A DNA stretch of 64,000 nt, taken from positions 81,860,541-81,924,540 of the forward strand of contig CM056376.1 of the NCBI GenBank assembly GCA_029718625.1. Direction: 5' to 3'. Position numbers and translations under genes: made by a program. Positions 12,832 through 24,513 of the stretch are shown piece after piece. Positions within the stretch are counted from its first letter, which is position 1. Every line of letters starts with the position of its first letter. This DNA is from Synaphobranchus kaupii. Taxonomy: Eukaryota; Chordata; Actinopteri; Anguilliformes; Synaphobranchidae. Below the pieces are notes generated by a model that searched no databases, was not told where the DNA came from, and saw only the letters and a list, made by a program, of their open reading frames with translations.

Positions 12832-13366
12832 CACTGCCTGGCCAAGAAAAAAGCCGCACACTCTAATATTTTGTTGGACCGCCTTTAGCTTTGATTATGG
12901 CGCGCATTTGTCGTGGCATTGTTTCGACAACCTTAACGTCACAACATTTATTTCCGTCCAGAGTTGCATTCATTTTTGGCCAAGATCTTGTATTGACGAC
13001 GGGAGAGTCACCACTTCGTAGTCTTCTCCAGCACATCCCAAATACTTTAAATGGGGTTAAGGTCAGGACTCTGGTGGCCAATTCATGTGTGAAAATGATT
13101 CCTCATGCTCCATGAACCACTCTTTCACAATTTGAGCCTGATGAATCTTGGCATTGTCATCCTGGAATATGCCTATTGATGGGATGACCTGGTCATTCAG
13201 TACATTCAGGTACTCAGCTGACTTCATTTTATTGCTGCATAATGTTGCTGAGCCTAGACCTGACCAATTGAAGCAACCCCAGATCATAACACTGCCTCCA
13301 GAGGCTTGTACAGTGGGCACTATGCATGACGGGTGAAACGGCGATTTCTTTTTTGGCAAGGCAGTG
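12832..13366 (-). mobile_element. Internally deleted Tc1-like element, copy B (opposite orientation)
   Basis: This is the same subfamily as copy A, read on the minus strand: [10 protein letters not shown] near 13290, [10 protein letters not shown] near 13160, then the C-terminal part around 12930-13080. It is flanked by TA on both sides and separated from copy A by only 25 bp. The two copies together make a ~1.1 kb inverted repeat. The frame is broken near 13070, where the PPES block runs into a stop. Confidence 0.9.
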
Positions 13367-13520
13367 TACTTAAGTCTTTTTGTTGGCATGTCATCAGAAA
13401 ACGCTCTAACTACCTAATATCCTTCATCACACACACAAAAAACAGTCTGGGTCAATGTAAAAAACATATACTAAAGCCTAAATAATATTTTAAATAGTTC
13501 AGGTGAACTATCCCTTTAAA

Positions 13521-15504
13521 TGAGTTGTTTTTCAAATGCTGGCGATCTGATCCGCTATAAGACTGCAGAGCCAAATGATAGGACTCTCATTATTATCGAA
13601 GTAATGTAGTATTCTAACTTGTTCTAGTCCTCCCCCTACATATTTCCAAAGATCAGAGTATAAGGCTCTCACATCGAGGAAACCCTCTGATCCTCCAGTA
13701 GAAGAATGGAAGAGTCCCATTGGGCCATTAATATTTCACAGTCCGCCAACGCTCTTATGTTACTTTCCAGTAGGACACTTCACAAGCCCAATTTATCTGT
13801 TAAATGTCACGTGCAAAGCGAAAGGGAGCAGTTCCAGATAAGGCCAGGATCTATCATTGTTCCTGGATTGTATTTAACAAGGGCTGTAACTGAATATGAT
13901 CGCTTCACCCCTTTGAGGGCGCATATTTGAGTCAACTTCGTCAAACAGCTTTTGAGTGGGTGACTTTTTCTCACAAATGCGGGCACTTAAAATCCCACTT
14001 AAAAAACCCTTATTTCCGGGGTTTTGTTGAGGAGATTCAGGAGCACACTCATCCGACAATTTCAGGAAGTAAACTGGAAGTAAAAACTACAACTTGTTGT
14101 ACAAGAGCGGGACATATTACTCTCTTTTTATTTTTGTTAATTCTATCTTCATTCATAATCTACACTTTGTAACCGTTGTAATATGTAAACTGATTGATAT
14201 TCTCAATAGAAAATTTTTTAAAAAATAAGAAAAATATATATATTACAAACTACTTCCTCACTAGTTTGGAAATAGTTTTGCAGGATTTCTTTTGCACACT
14301 GCTTGCAAAGTGAGGGGAGAAGGCACATAGTAGAAAGGTGTCTGAGTGGGCAGGGGACAGGGAACAGGGATCATTTGGTCACAGCTAAGGTGTGGTATTC
14401 AGTCCAGTGAAAACACAGATTTGTTTTTGTTTATTGTTTTTGCCTGGAACCCGTGAGGGGGAAGGGTGAAGGTCCTTTAATTTATTTTCATGTTCGTATG
14501 GGTGGGCTCTCTCTCTCTCCATGTGGCAATGAAGGGTGCAAACCCGGAACCGCCACTTCTCCTTCCCAGGGGTGTGTAACGGCATCTGACACAAGGATTA
14601 ATTCAATCTCGGTTGTACAGCAGCATGGCACGCTATCAGTTAGCATACCTGTCTCCTGGTTAGACCTGCCTGGAACGCTCGCTCTCACGACTGTATCCCA
14701 GTGTCGGGGTTTCCATAACGACAGGCTCTGAGCTCCGGACGTCTCTCTGGATCTCTCGCTTATGTAAGCTTATTCTGGGAGAACAAAAAGCAGAACTCCC
14801 TGCCATGCATTTTGTTGCATGCTTTTAGTCAGCGTGAAAGCTGTTGTTTTCCGTCTTGATGGGTGTTTGTGACATTTAAACAGAGTGACTGTTTCAACAA
14901 GAACGTCCACATCTGTGTGTGAATCAATTGTGTACTATTTGATAGTTGGAAAACGCAGACCACACTATTCCACTATTGGAATTTTCCCTCCTGTAAACTT
15001 TCAGAGCGACGCTACCTCTTTCATTACCAATGATTTCTGTTGGAAGTCATGAATGTGATTTCAGATGAAGCCATTTCCTGTTATAGTCCAATTTGGAATT
15101 TTTGTTCATGTTATCTGCAGGCGACACAGATAGATATAATTATGAATTTCCATAAATAACATTAATGAACACATTTTTAGCAGAAAGCCCATTTCCTCAG
15201 CTAGGTGTTGTGGAGGAACTGCAAAAAGTCGTATTTTTGGGGGCAAATTGATGCTCAGCATTCTAATAGAAAACTGATTGCAATATTTGTTTCTAATAGG
15301 CAAGATACATTTCTTTCTCACTCGGATGTCATGCCAACACCGTTATTGCTTCTTACTGAACAAAATCACTGTGTGCTATCCTCTGCCTCTGCGTTGCTTA
15401 TATTTGGGTTCCAGCTCAGTGATGTCAGTCTCTTTTTCACACTGCTAAATATTGTCGGATTCTTTGTTTTCCCTCCATTTTGTCTCAGAAGGTGTTTTCC
15501 CATA
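13521..15504. other. Unassigned stretch
   Basis: No gene, transposon end or structured repeat recognised. Open frames here are short and have no family motifs. Confidence 0.35.
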
Positions 15505-15600
15505 ACTGCAATTGTATTACTGTTGAAAATATAATTGAGCGTAATTGTAATATATACTTCTTTTGCTGAGTCTTTTGTTAAAAGTAAATTTTTACTTGGC
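15505..15600 (+). repeat. Paralogue of the sequence flanking the Tc1 pair (empty site)
   Basis: GTTGAAAATATAATTGAGCG, then TAATTGTAATATATACTTC, matches the DNA left of copy A (12259-12268), between the two Tc1 copies (12807-12831) and right of copy B (13367 on), joined without either insertion. It is therefore another fragment of the 11861-13520 family in its uninterrupted state. Confidence 0.7.
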
Positions 15601-15611
15601 CCAAAAGTAGT

Positions 15612-15730
15612 AGTGCTGAGGAATGGTTAGGACTTGCAACCAGAGGAGTGCAGGTGTGTTTCTCAGGCCAGTGCACTGCTGTTGGGCAGAGTACTTAACC
15701 GGTGCAATAAATTGGAATTATACAATTTTG
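15612..15730 (+). repeat. Degenerate tRNA-derived SINE fragment
   Basis: GGAATGGTTAGGACTTGCAA resembles a SINE head A box. The downstream GCACTGCTGTTGGGCAGAGTACTTAACC resembles the SINE body (compare GAGCAAGGTACTTAACC at 35091). The copy is heavily diverged and the tail is not clear. The call rests on weak similarity. Confidence 0.4.
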
Positions 15731-15756
15731 GCTGTACGCCACAGAGATAAGGGAAG

Positions 15757-15781
15757 AAGAAAAAGAAGAAGAAGAAGAAAT
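15757..15781. repeat. (GAA)n simple repeat
   Basis: A short imperfect AAGAAG run. Confidence 0.8.
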
Positions 15782-17999
15782 CCGTAACCTTATCCTAGGT
15801 GACGTAGAGCCAAGATTGCATGTCTTCCAATAATTGAGTAATGCAAGTTAAGTTTATTTAACTTAACTATTATCATTATAACTGTTATTATTATTGTTAT
15901 CATAACTTGGGATAAAGTCTTAATAATAACAAGAATGCACAATCCATGGCTAAATACGAATAGGCATACTTTTGTCATCTTATGCCTGTTGAATGAAGGC
16001 CTTGATTAGTTCTTTTAATCAAACGTTACCCTAATCCTTTATTTTGCATTAATATGTGGACTTGGTATGTTAAGCGGTAGTTCCTGAGGGTTGTGAGCAC
16101 GTTATTGTCTAATTCTGATATCAGTACTTTGTATTCCCTATTTCAGATCATATCCTAGTCCCATACCCATTGTCCTTCTCATTATAACCACTGCCTTGTT
16201 GGTGTCTTGCTTAGAATATTTGACCCTATCATGTCTCCAAATATTTGTTATCAGAGTTGGTTTGGATTCTCGAATAAAGATGCTTTTGATTTGATGTGTT
16301 AATTTATTAAATGTGTCCTGTCAACTTTGACTTATGAGCACAGCACCACAGTTTATTAGCCTTCCATTTTCGTTATTGATATTGAATTTTTTGGGCATTC
16401 AAAGTTAATTTACTTATTAAATACTGGCAGCTGAAGACTGTGATTGCACATGGAGAATTGGAGATAATGGAACGAGTAAGTGAAAGTGGAACAAGTCTGT
16501 AAAAGAAAGGACAATTTTGACAATGTCACTGTTGATAATCAGCTGCAGAGAGGATGACATAGACATGCTTATTGGCTAGCTCCATAAGTGAAAAATTCCC
16601 TGGGGAATAATTTTTATTGATTGTCATTTGTCTTTGAGGTGCAACTTTACTGAAAACATATTTACTGAAAACGTATTAACTTATAGTAAAATCGTGTTTT
16701 GTCCATGCAATGATTAACACAGACACCATAAAACGGTAAACAGCCCTCAATGTGGCATTCAGTACACTTGTCGTTGGAGCATTTATTCAGATATATTGCT
16801 TTACATATCTCTGTATTCAACTGGGTATTGAAGAAAATAAAAATATATTTCATAAACAAAAGAGAAACTACAGCATTCCTTTATTTTTTTCTCCCCTGGG
16901 GAGACTGATGTGGTAGTCTCTCACTTCACAGTAGCCACTTATACAGTGGTATTAAGTCATTATCTTTGCCTAAGAAAAGGAGTACTTAATCACTGGTGCT
17001 ACCCGTTATTGATCGTTAGGACTCTTGCGGAGGTGTGATTGGCCATAGTTATTGTTCTGTAGCAGAAGGAGGGCATTTGGGAGCTTGTGGAGAATGAATT
17101 GTGTGCATTGGGGCTCACAGAAAATGAACAGCAAATGTGTTAAATTGCCCGCTTTCAAATCACAACTTCATCTGGGCTCATACGTCTGGCTGCTTGCTTC
17201 AAAGATATCTATTTTTTGTGTTTTCTTCAAAAGCCTCTGTAGACCTTCTGCATAGCCAGCTTGTTCTTACTGGACATGAACTTTTAATGTACAAATAGCA
17301 AGTTTCATTAAATTCTGCCACTCCTGGGTGCCTTCTTAATGTAAGAGATACGTGTACTTTTCGGATGACAATTGCTTTTTCTCTAGAAGGTATTCTCCCG
17401 TTGGCAGTTGTTCTCTGGCATTTTGTTTTGATAGCTAAATCCAACCCTTGCTGTTACAGTGCGGTACTTGTAGGCCTTCAGGGACATTGGACATCAGTAT
17501 ACAAGACTGTTAACATTTGGAAAATAAGTTTGCAGGATTCCCTTGACTGATCAGTATCAACTGTAGCCATAACAGTGTCACTCCCAAGCATACTGTACAC
17601 CTGGCAAGCAAGCGAATCCCATTGGTCATGTTGCTGCAAAAGACATGTTGATTGATCCTGCATGATTTATCTTTCTCATCCTGTAAGACAGGCTAAAAAC
17701 TTCTGTAATCAGCTCAGAGAGAAAAGAACAGAACACACATCAGAAATGAATATACATTTGCATTTAATTAGTAGTTCATGAATTTCCATTTCTATTTAAT
17801 ACATTTTATTTTTATAACGCTCACTTTTAATTATAGGGAATCAAAATAAAAAGGGAATCAAAATAAGTCACTCCATACAGACAAACGTGTGGGAGATCTC
17901 TTCATGAACAGACCCATCTGATTTTAAAGGATTTCTTTTTATTTGGGGATAATTGTGACACTCATTCAATTAAAATAAATTTGCAGGCACAAAGATGCT
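15782..17999. other. Unassigned AT-rich stretch
   Basis: No gene or element boundaries recognised. It includes a near-duplicate 18-bp tandem (GGGAATCAAAATAA, twice near 17837-17868). Confidence 0.35.
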
Positions 18000-18190
18000 T
18001 GACAGAAAACCGAGTCTGAACCCCAAAAAATCCTGCATGTGAGGTTAAAAACTCCCCAGTAGGAAGAAAAAACACACAAAACTGCCGCAAGAAAAAACTC
18101 CCCGGAGGGAAGAAATCTCGGGAGGAACCCAGATAGAGCTGATCCTCCGCTAGCCAGCCCAGTGTCAGTAGCTATAGACAGGCAAACTGC
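18000..18190 (-). repeat. Fragment of a teleost LINE-like 3' UTR repeat
   Basis: The blocks AAAAACTCCCC, GGAGGGAAGAAATCTCGGGA and GGAACCCAGATAGAG match the better preserved copy at 31962-32240 in the same orientation. That copy ends in a (TTCAA)n run on the left, so both are taken as minus-strand retrotransposon 3' ends. The parent family is not certain. Confidence 0.5.
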
Positions 18191-18917
18191 TAATAGGGAG
18201 ATAATGGGAAATCTATAGAGTACACAAGTGACTACGTCACGCTGGTTTCGGAAGTAAATTCCCCATTCATTTAGAGCATAGACTCTAACTAAAGCTTACT
18301 TTTAAACCATTTCTACTGATTATATCTTACCGTCAATTTCCCGGATTGTTCAATATAACGCCCTTTCGCAAACTATGTCGTTTTTCTGGACCAGCTTCGA
18401 GTATATTTTACGTTTCAGTATTTTCTTGTGATTATATCAGCGCTGGAACTGTTTAAAAACTCGATGTCCCATAATTCCTTACGAACGTGCAGCCTTGTTT
18501 CCAGACGTTGTCAGATAACGTTAGCCAGCAGTAGCACATAGCTCCGTTTTTAAACACTTTTTTTCTAACCTTAGCTAGCTAGCTTGAAGGACTAAAAGCT
18601 AGAATTGCTTTATGTGGTTAACCGTAGCACAGTTTCTGACCTTGTCGGGCGGGCTTCTCTACTAGCTAATGTTAGCTCATCTTCAGCGGCAGTTCTTGGA
18701 TGTCTGTTAAATTTTTTAATTGAGGGTATCTCTGATTTATTTTGGGAAAATATTTATTTATGATTTGATTGTATTTTTCGCATTTTGTGATAAAGTGCCA
18801 CTCCGTCTCAACTTTGTTGAGATGACAATGTTTCTCCTCCCAGAGTCTGTTGACTCTATCACGGTCACTCTGATCAAGCTGTCCTCTTCCCCTGGCCCTG
18901 CCTCGTCCACCACAAAC
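18191..18917. other. Unassigned stretch
   Basis: No gene recognised. A 76-codon open frame at 18720-18950 runs into the LINE tail that follows and is not convincing. Confidence 0.35.
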
Positions 18918-18968
18918 ATGATTGTCGCTTTGGATAAAAGCGTCTGCTAAATGACTGTAATGTAATGT
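18918..18968 (+). repeat. L2/UnaL2-type tail
   Basis: GTCGCTTTGGATAAAAGCGT then CTGCTAAATGACTGTAATGT gives the conserved tail hairpin and (TGTAA)n end on the plus strand. The preceding sequence has no recognisable reverse-transcriptase motif. Confidence 0.75.
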
Positions 18969-19237
18969 TTATGTAATGACTGCCCCTCACCCTTACTCTG
19001 GGGCCGCGACCACTGGATGTTGATGGCTACAGAATGAACCGAGCAGAATTACAAGTAGTCTCCATTTACATGATCAAGGTTTGGTCAAACATGATACATA
19101 GACTATTGTCAACAATAAACAAACATCACGACAATAGATAGCCTTAGCTATTGATAGCTGCTACGTTATGGGAAGGATGTGCTTTGTCTTATCTGTTCTG
19201 TAGTTACTTCGATGACGTTTCTGTATGCACTTATGTA

Positions 19238-19284
19238 TGTCGCTTTGGATAAAAGTGTCTGCTAAATGACTAATGTAATGTAAT
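19238..19284 (+). repeat. Second L2/UnaL2-type tail
   Basis: GTCGCTTTGGATAAAAGTGT and CTGCTAAATGACTAATGTAA repeat the tail seen at 18918 about 320 bp upstream. The next LINE fragment begins within about 35 bp. Confidence 0.75.
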
Positions 19285-19317
19285 GGGTGCTATTTTTATA
19301 ATGATATTGTTATTGTT

Positions 19318-19935
19318 TATAACATCCAGGCTCGACTATTGTAACAGCATCTTATATGGTTCATCAAACAAAATCCTCAATAAACTCCAATATGTACAAA
19401 ACTCCGCTGCCCGCCTGCTCACCTCCACCCGCCGCACTGATCACATCACCCCTGTCCTCCATGACCTCCACTGGGTCCCAATCAAATACAGGATAGATTT
19501 TAAGTTACTACTCATCACCTTCAAAGCCATCAACAACCTGCCCCCCCCCCCCCCCTACCTCTCTGACCTCCTCCAACACCACACCCCTACCCGTCACCTC
19601 AGGTCCGCTGATGCTAACTTACTCCAAACCATCAGGTCAAAGCACCGGACCTGGGGTGACAGGGCCTTCGCTGCAGCTGCCCCCTCCCTCTGGAACGCTC
19701 TCCCACATCCGAAAGGCAGACACTCTGCCATCCTTTAAAAAAGCTCTCAAAACCCATCTTTTCACCATTGCTTTTAATAACTAACCTTTTCTAGCCCTCC
19801 CTTATATTTCACTTTTTTTCTTTACTTCTCTATTTTAAAATCTTTTATATTGTTCCAATAAACTTTGTTTGATCCTGTGTGTAAAGCGACTTTGAGTACC
19901 TTGAAAAGCGCTATATAAATATAATGTATTAAATA
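19318..19935 (+). pseudogene. 5'-truncated L2/CR1-type LINE: reverse-transcriptase C-terminus and 3' UTR
   Basis: The frame starts inside SRLDYCNSILYG and continues through LQYVQNSAARLL, HDLHWVPIKYRIDFK, PTRHLRSA and LWNALP, the same C-terminal block as in the 689-1408 copy but clearly a different family. A frameshift at about 19705-19712 moves the last block (RKADTLPSFKKALKTHLF) to another frame. The 3' end is different too: GAAAAGCGCTATATAAAT followed by short ATAATGTATTA repeats. A C run at 19540-19556 lengthens a proline stretch. It is non-functional. Confidence 0.8.
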
Positions 19936-19983
19936 TAATGTATTATTACCTCCTCGGCTTGAAAACATCTTGCTAATGAGTAA

Positions 19984-20250
19984 GGGCAGAAACATACCTC
20001 ACGCAAATAGCTACGCGAACGTGGACGCTTCGAGCTGTGCGAACAGTTTTTCTTTTGCCATGACATTTGTGAAAGACAAACCAGAGGAAAGCACAGATCG
20101 AACAACAAAGTTGTTCACTGTTGTTGCTCCTATAGCGTCCCTTGCTGCAACGCTCTGGCTTTTCTTTCACAAATGTCATGGCAAAAAAAAAAACTTTGCT
20201 TAGTTCGAAACGTCCACGTTCGCGTATTTGTGTGAGGCATGTTTCGGTCC
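19984..20250. mobile_element. PIF/Harbinger-like hairpin MITE with TAA target duplication
   Basis: The arms pair over most of the 267-bp length. GCAGAAACATACCTCACGCA at the left matches the reverse complement of the right end, and a second block (TGCCATGACATTTGTGAAAG) occurs in opposite orientation at about 20057 and 20160-20182. TAA flanks both ends (19981-19983, 20251-20253), the 3-bp TWA duplication typical of PIF/Harbinger. Open frames on both strands simply reflect the palindrome. Confidence 0.7.
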
Positions 20251-20577
20251 TAAGCTAAAATAAGAGTTTACCTGGAAGCCTGCCCACATGGCCTGGCCAT
20301 GTCAATCAAATGAGCAGGAACCGCCCATTCATGACGTTTACACCAGTTTAGCTGTTTCTGGCTTTAAATGGCGGCGGGGTGTCAACAGCCGTAACATTCA
20401 AAACAATAACAAAAAAACACTTTGCGAACAACTTATGAGGTAGGAAATACATTCAACATGTTTATTAGACCACAAGGACACATAAAAGAGATAGGCTCAA
20501 TTGCATTGGATTTATTTCTTCACAAAAACGATGTTAACTTTTAAGCCAATAACGTTAGTTTTTTTAGTTTTAACGTC

Positions 20578-21204
20578 TTTAAAGGGATAGTTCGGAATTT
20601 TGGACATAATGTCTCAATTACGACTTACCCATGATGTAGTTGATTGATGGAAACCATTTTCAGCTAATTCCATGCTGTCCCTTCTTTTGGACATACACAC
20701 GTTGCTAATGCTAGCGCAACTCTAAGGTAACCGGTAGCATCCACTACCAAACGCACTTAAACACTCCACAATGAACCCAAAGCAAATAAAATACGATGAC
20801 AGTCTATCGGGTTTATTTTGAGTGTTTGTACCATCATTTTTGAAGTCAAACTATCGTTGAATCCTTTACTTTGTGCTGACCTATATTCTCTGTGGAAGTA
20901 CGGCGGCGGAGCGAACGTGGCCATTGCAACTTGTTGCTCTTCTTTGTTGTTGTAGTCAACGAGTGCCGGCAATACATTCGTAGGTAACGTAAAGTATCGC
21001 TCCCCAGATAGACTGTAGTCGTATTTTATTTGCTTTGGGTGCACTATGGAGTGTTTAAGTGCGTTTGGTAGTGGATGCTACCGGTTACCTTAGAGTTGCG
21101 CTAGCATTAGCAATCTGTGTATGTCCAAAAGAAGGGACAGCATGGAATTAGCTGAAAATGGTTTCCATCAATCAACTACATCATGGGTAAGTCGTAATTG
21201 GCTC
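20578..21204. mobile_element. Inverted-repeat element with ~195-bp arms, right terminus missing
   Basis: The left arm (20612-20815) and right arm (21006-21200) are near-identical in opposite orientation, for example GGTAACCGGTAGCATCCACT at 20729 and its complement at 21070-21090. The left end carries AAAGGGATAGTTCGGAATTT (20581). The right arm stops at CGTAATTG, about 45 bp short of the expected complement of that end, so the right terminus was lost. The same terminus occurs reversed at 32514-32552. Confidence 0.65.
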
Positions 21205-23420
21205 TATGCACGCAACGCTTCCTGGGGGCAGTTAACTTTAGCTAGCGATGCTACCTCTGCAAAGAAACAGACTTCCTGCTTAATTTAAGGTGAATTCTAT
21301 TAAATAAAACATGTAGCTAATGTAATTAACTAACATAACCTCTCTGAATCTTTGTATCTGTAAAGTTAGCCTATACTTGTTTCTCTCAAAAAGTGTCTGG
21401 AAAAAACGGAAATGAGAACATTATCTCTTCGTGCTCACTACTACCGAAGAAACAGTAGAAGCCACACCAGTTGAGTAGTCCATTTGACGGGTTTTACATT
21501 GTGGTGGGTAGCGGAGCTAACGTTAGGTAGCCATTAAAAATGCCTATGTGTGTGGCTTTAGACCGTTAGCTCAGTGGTGTCATTTGGGTATGGCTCTTGC
21601 GATACACTAGCCTCCGGTTTCAAAGGCAGTTCAGGCGCAGCTTCTCTGCTGTCCTGCTACTCTGTCTGGAGAGGGCACCTTCCCGATCCCCCGTCCCAGT
21701 AAAAGTCAGGAAAAACACTAGCACTAGCTTAAGGCTTAGCCATTTTGCTACTACTGTTGAAATATTTCGCTCATTTGGCGTTTGGTTCCTGTGAATCACT
21801 TTCGCCAGCATGTCAACCTGTCCTGCTAACGCTGGTTAGTTGACCAGCAGCTATAGCTAGCAGACAGCAAAACTTTACAGAAAAATCTGAAAATCTTGCT
21901 TAAAAAATTAAGTGTCCAATTAATTAACATTAGTCTAATGTGGGAATTGTTTTTTCTATTGCTGCAAGAAGGGAATAAGAAAAATTAGCTACGACTACAT
22001 ATGCTATCCAGCTAACAAGTGCACAGAGCCGACTGGACTAATGTCTCTGAAATGAACTCATTTTTTTTGCTCATTTCAGGAATGTTTGTCAACCTAGCTA
22101 ATCATACATTGTTAGCTATGTTTTACCACATTAGATAGCTAAATGCTAATCGTGATTAGTTTACAACTAGATCATTTTTAGAATAATCTTTCTTTTGAAG
22201 TCACCAAAATCCACTATTTAAAAGGCGTTTTTTAAAAATCGCTCAAGCATTTTTGCTAACTATTGTTAGCTATAGGCCTATGTTCAACTTCAACAAAACT
22301 AACAACGCCTAACTAGACATCTTTTATTTGGGATTACGTTTCTGTCAAAACCTTTCTATTCTTAGGTTAGTTTTACCAACAAATAGCCTAAGGACATATA
22401 TGCTATAGCTTCCTGAAATCTTCTGATCCCATCTATACAGAGCATAGCTATGTAAAAGGGCAGTCTGTGCTTCTGGGTCATGATATATTGAATATTGCAT
22501 TGATGTATTAAAATTATAGTAGGCTATCTAAAACTTTTTTTATTCTGTTTATTCATTTTCTTTTGTAATGTAATAGCCTACAACAGGCAACCACACAGAG
22601 GCGAGGTAGCCTACAGTCTGCCGCCAGAGTGATAAATAGGCCTATACATCTTCTTTCTTGACTTATACAGTTGTAGCCTATGGGAAGTGGGTATAACGAA
22701 AGTTGTATTTAGAAATCTAATTGATCCTAGTGTTTCCTGCTCTGATGATATTTATTTGAGAAAATGCATCGCTGAATCAAACGGAGACGCTATTTGTTCT
22801 TTTCTACACCGTTTTGCATGGAACCCCTAAGGCACCGCATAGGTACAAAGATTTACATGGAAAACCGTATAGGCTACGGATTGCAAAACCGAGGGTAGGT
22901 TCCGAATCGAGTATTTCCACGTTATCCACATTGCTAGTAACAAATTCAGCAGAGACACACCGCACAATCTATTAAAAATAATACTTTTAATGATGCATTG
23001 CCTTTCTTTGGTGGATTATTATAAGATATATAGGCCCACCATTTTATAAAAGCGATAAGGCACTCACCCGTGGTTTGCCAGCACCCCGCTTCAAGTCCTG
23101 CCACAACATCCCCTAGCCATGCCAATATAGTCTACCAACAGGTTGTTATATCGCTTTAATATTTATCCCGTTTCCTCTAGTGTGAATTGTAGCCATGATA
23201 CTTTCGTGTCTGACGAAAAAACCGTAGGCTATGCCCGAATTGCAAAACTGTAGGTAACCGCAAAACCGGATTTCCTACGGATTTCCACGTTGAGATTATG
23301 TATTTTTTTACCTATGCTTTGGGGGGCTCGGTAGTTTAGCTTAAATCGGAAAATAAAATAAAAACAAACGCTGCACTTGTGGGGCAAATAGCCAATTTAT
23401 TTTAATCAAACGTTTGCATT
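21205..23420. other. Unassigned AT-rich stretch
   Basis: No gene recognised. Two diverged direct copies of an ~80-bp piece containing ACCGTAGGCT and ATTTCCACGTT (22865-22925 and 23220-23295) may be remnants of one repeat. Confidence 0.35.
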
Positions 23421-23425
23421 ACATG

Positions 23426-24508
23426 TGAGATGGATGCGTGAGGGTAGGACCCGAAATGCACGACTCAGAAGCAGTGGTAGCAGATAAAGTCCCGTGAGGG
23501 CTTTTAATGAAGGAATGTCCAATGAGCGTGGTCAAAAAGCAAGCAAAGTTCATACACAAAAAATCCAGCCAAAACCAATGTACAGTACCAAGGGAGAAGG
23601 CAGTCTCAGAATCGGTACACCATGCAAAAGTCCAGTAACCAGAGTAGCTGTCAGCGGGGCAGAAGTACAGGCAGACGGTAGGTAGGCTCGGGGTCGAAGG
23701 CAATGCAAGAGTCAAGACTGAAGTCCGCTCCGCGGGGCAAAAGTACAAAAGACAGCAGGCAAAACTCGTGGTACAGGCAGGCAGTGGTAAACAAAACAGA
23801 GGTCGATAACAATGGTCTATAAACAGGCTTGGATTGTAAACAAAAAGGCAGGCTTGGAAAACCGCTCAAAAGTGCACTGACAAACAGGAGGCAACAATTT
23901 CACAAAGACAAGACATGAACACTGAGCTTAAATGCAGGTTTAGACAGGTGCAGACACTTAGCTTGAGAGCAGCATGCGAATGGAAATCAGGTGTGGAAGG
24001 CTGACAAGGTAACAAGATAATTAGTAATCGTTAGTAATAAACCTATCCTGACCTAGCGTTAGTAAATTAGTAAATGACATGCACGAGAAACGTAAGGTAA
24101 ACATGAACACATGGTTAGAGAGTTAGTATTACCCAATCCTGATCTAACGTTAGTAGATTAGTAAACTAGACACGGGAGAATGAAAAAATTAGGGAAGCGT
24201 GAGCGACAGCAAGAGAGATAGAGAAAGCATGAACGCAAGGCTGTGGAAAAACACGAAAATGTGTATGCTAACAATGAACGGGAAACGTAACATGAATCAA
24301 ATATAAAACGTGACATGACAAGACTAAAAAATAAATCGTAACAATAATCAAACATGAAACGTGACATGACATGAAAAATGAAACGTAAAAAGAATTAAAC
24401 ATAAAACGTGGCGTGACTAGACTAAACATAATGCGTGACATTTACAAGAAATCTAACTAAGACAGAAATTAAACATAAAACGTGACATGACAGGCTAGAA
24501 TCGTGACA
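23426..24508 (-). mobile_element. Solo LTR (1083 bp) with 5-bp target duplication ACATG
   Basis: The unit begins TGAGATGG and ends CGTGACA, so it has TG...CA ends. It is flanked by ACATG at 23421-23425 and again at 24509-24513. On the minus strand it starts TGTCACGATTCTAG, resembling the TGTCATGG starts of the other two solo LTRs, so the minus strand is the likely transcribed strand. A TTTAAGCTC block near 23925 could be a TATA-like box. The 3' half (24130-24500) is built of degenerate repeats around ACGTGACATGAC. No internal retroelement genes flank it, so it probably arose by LTR-LTR recombination. Confidence 0.65.
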
Positions 24509-24513
24509 ACATG

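Larger units (their letters stand above)
11861..13520. mobile_element. Older non-autonomous element with TIR like TTAAAGGGATAGTTCAC, host of two Tc1 insertions
   Basis: The left end (TTAAACGGATAGTTCAC, 11861) and right end (reverse complement TTTAAAGGGATAGTTCACC, ending 13520) are inverted repeats with one mismatch in the core. Removing the two Tc1 copies inside leaves about 0.56 kb. No transposase is left. Related ends (AAAGGGATAGTTCGGAA) occur at 20581 and, reversed, at 32530-32552. The superfamily is uncertain. Confidence 0.55.

Noticed and set aside
12891..13336. Plus-strand open frames over Tc1 copy B and minus-strand frames over copy A
   Set aside because: They are shadows of the transposase fragments on the opposite strand.
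12269..13366. Single palindromic transposon formed by the two Tc1 copies
   Set aside because: Each copy has complete ends and TA on both sides, and the empty site at 15.5 kb shows separate insertions.
19970..20203. Overlapping open frames on both strands with a shared MTFVK motif
   Set aside because: The two frames are the arms of a hairpin MITE read in opposite directions.
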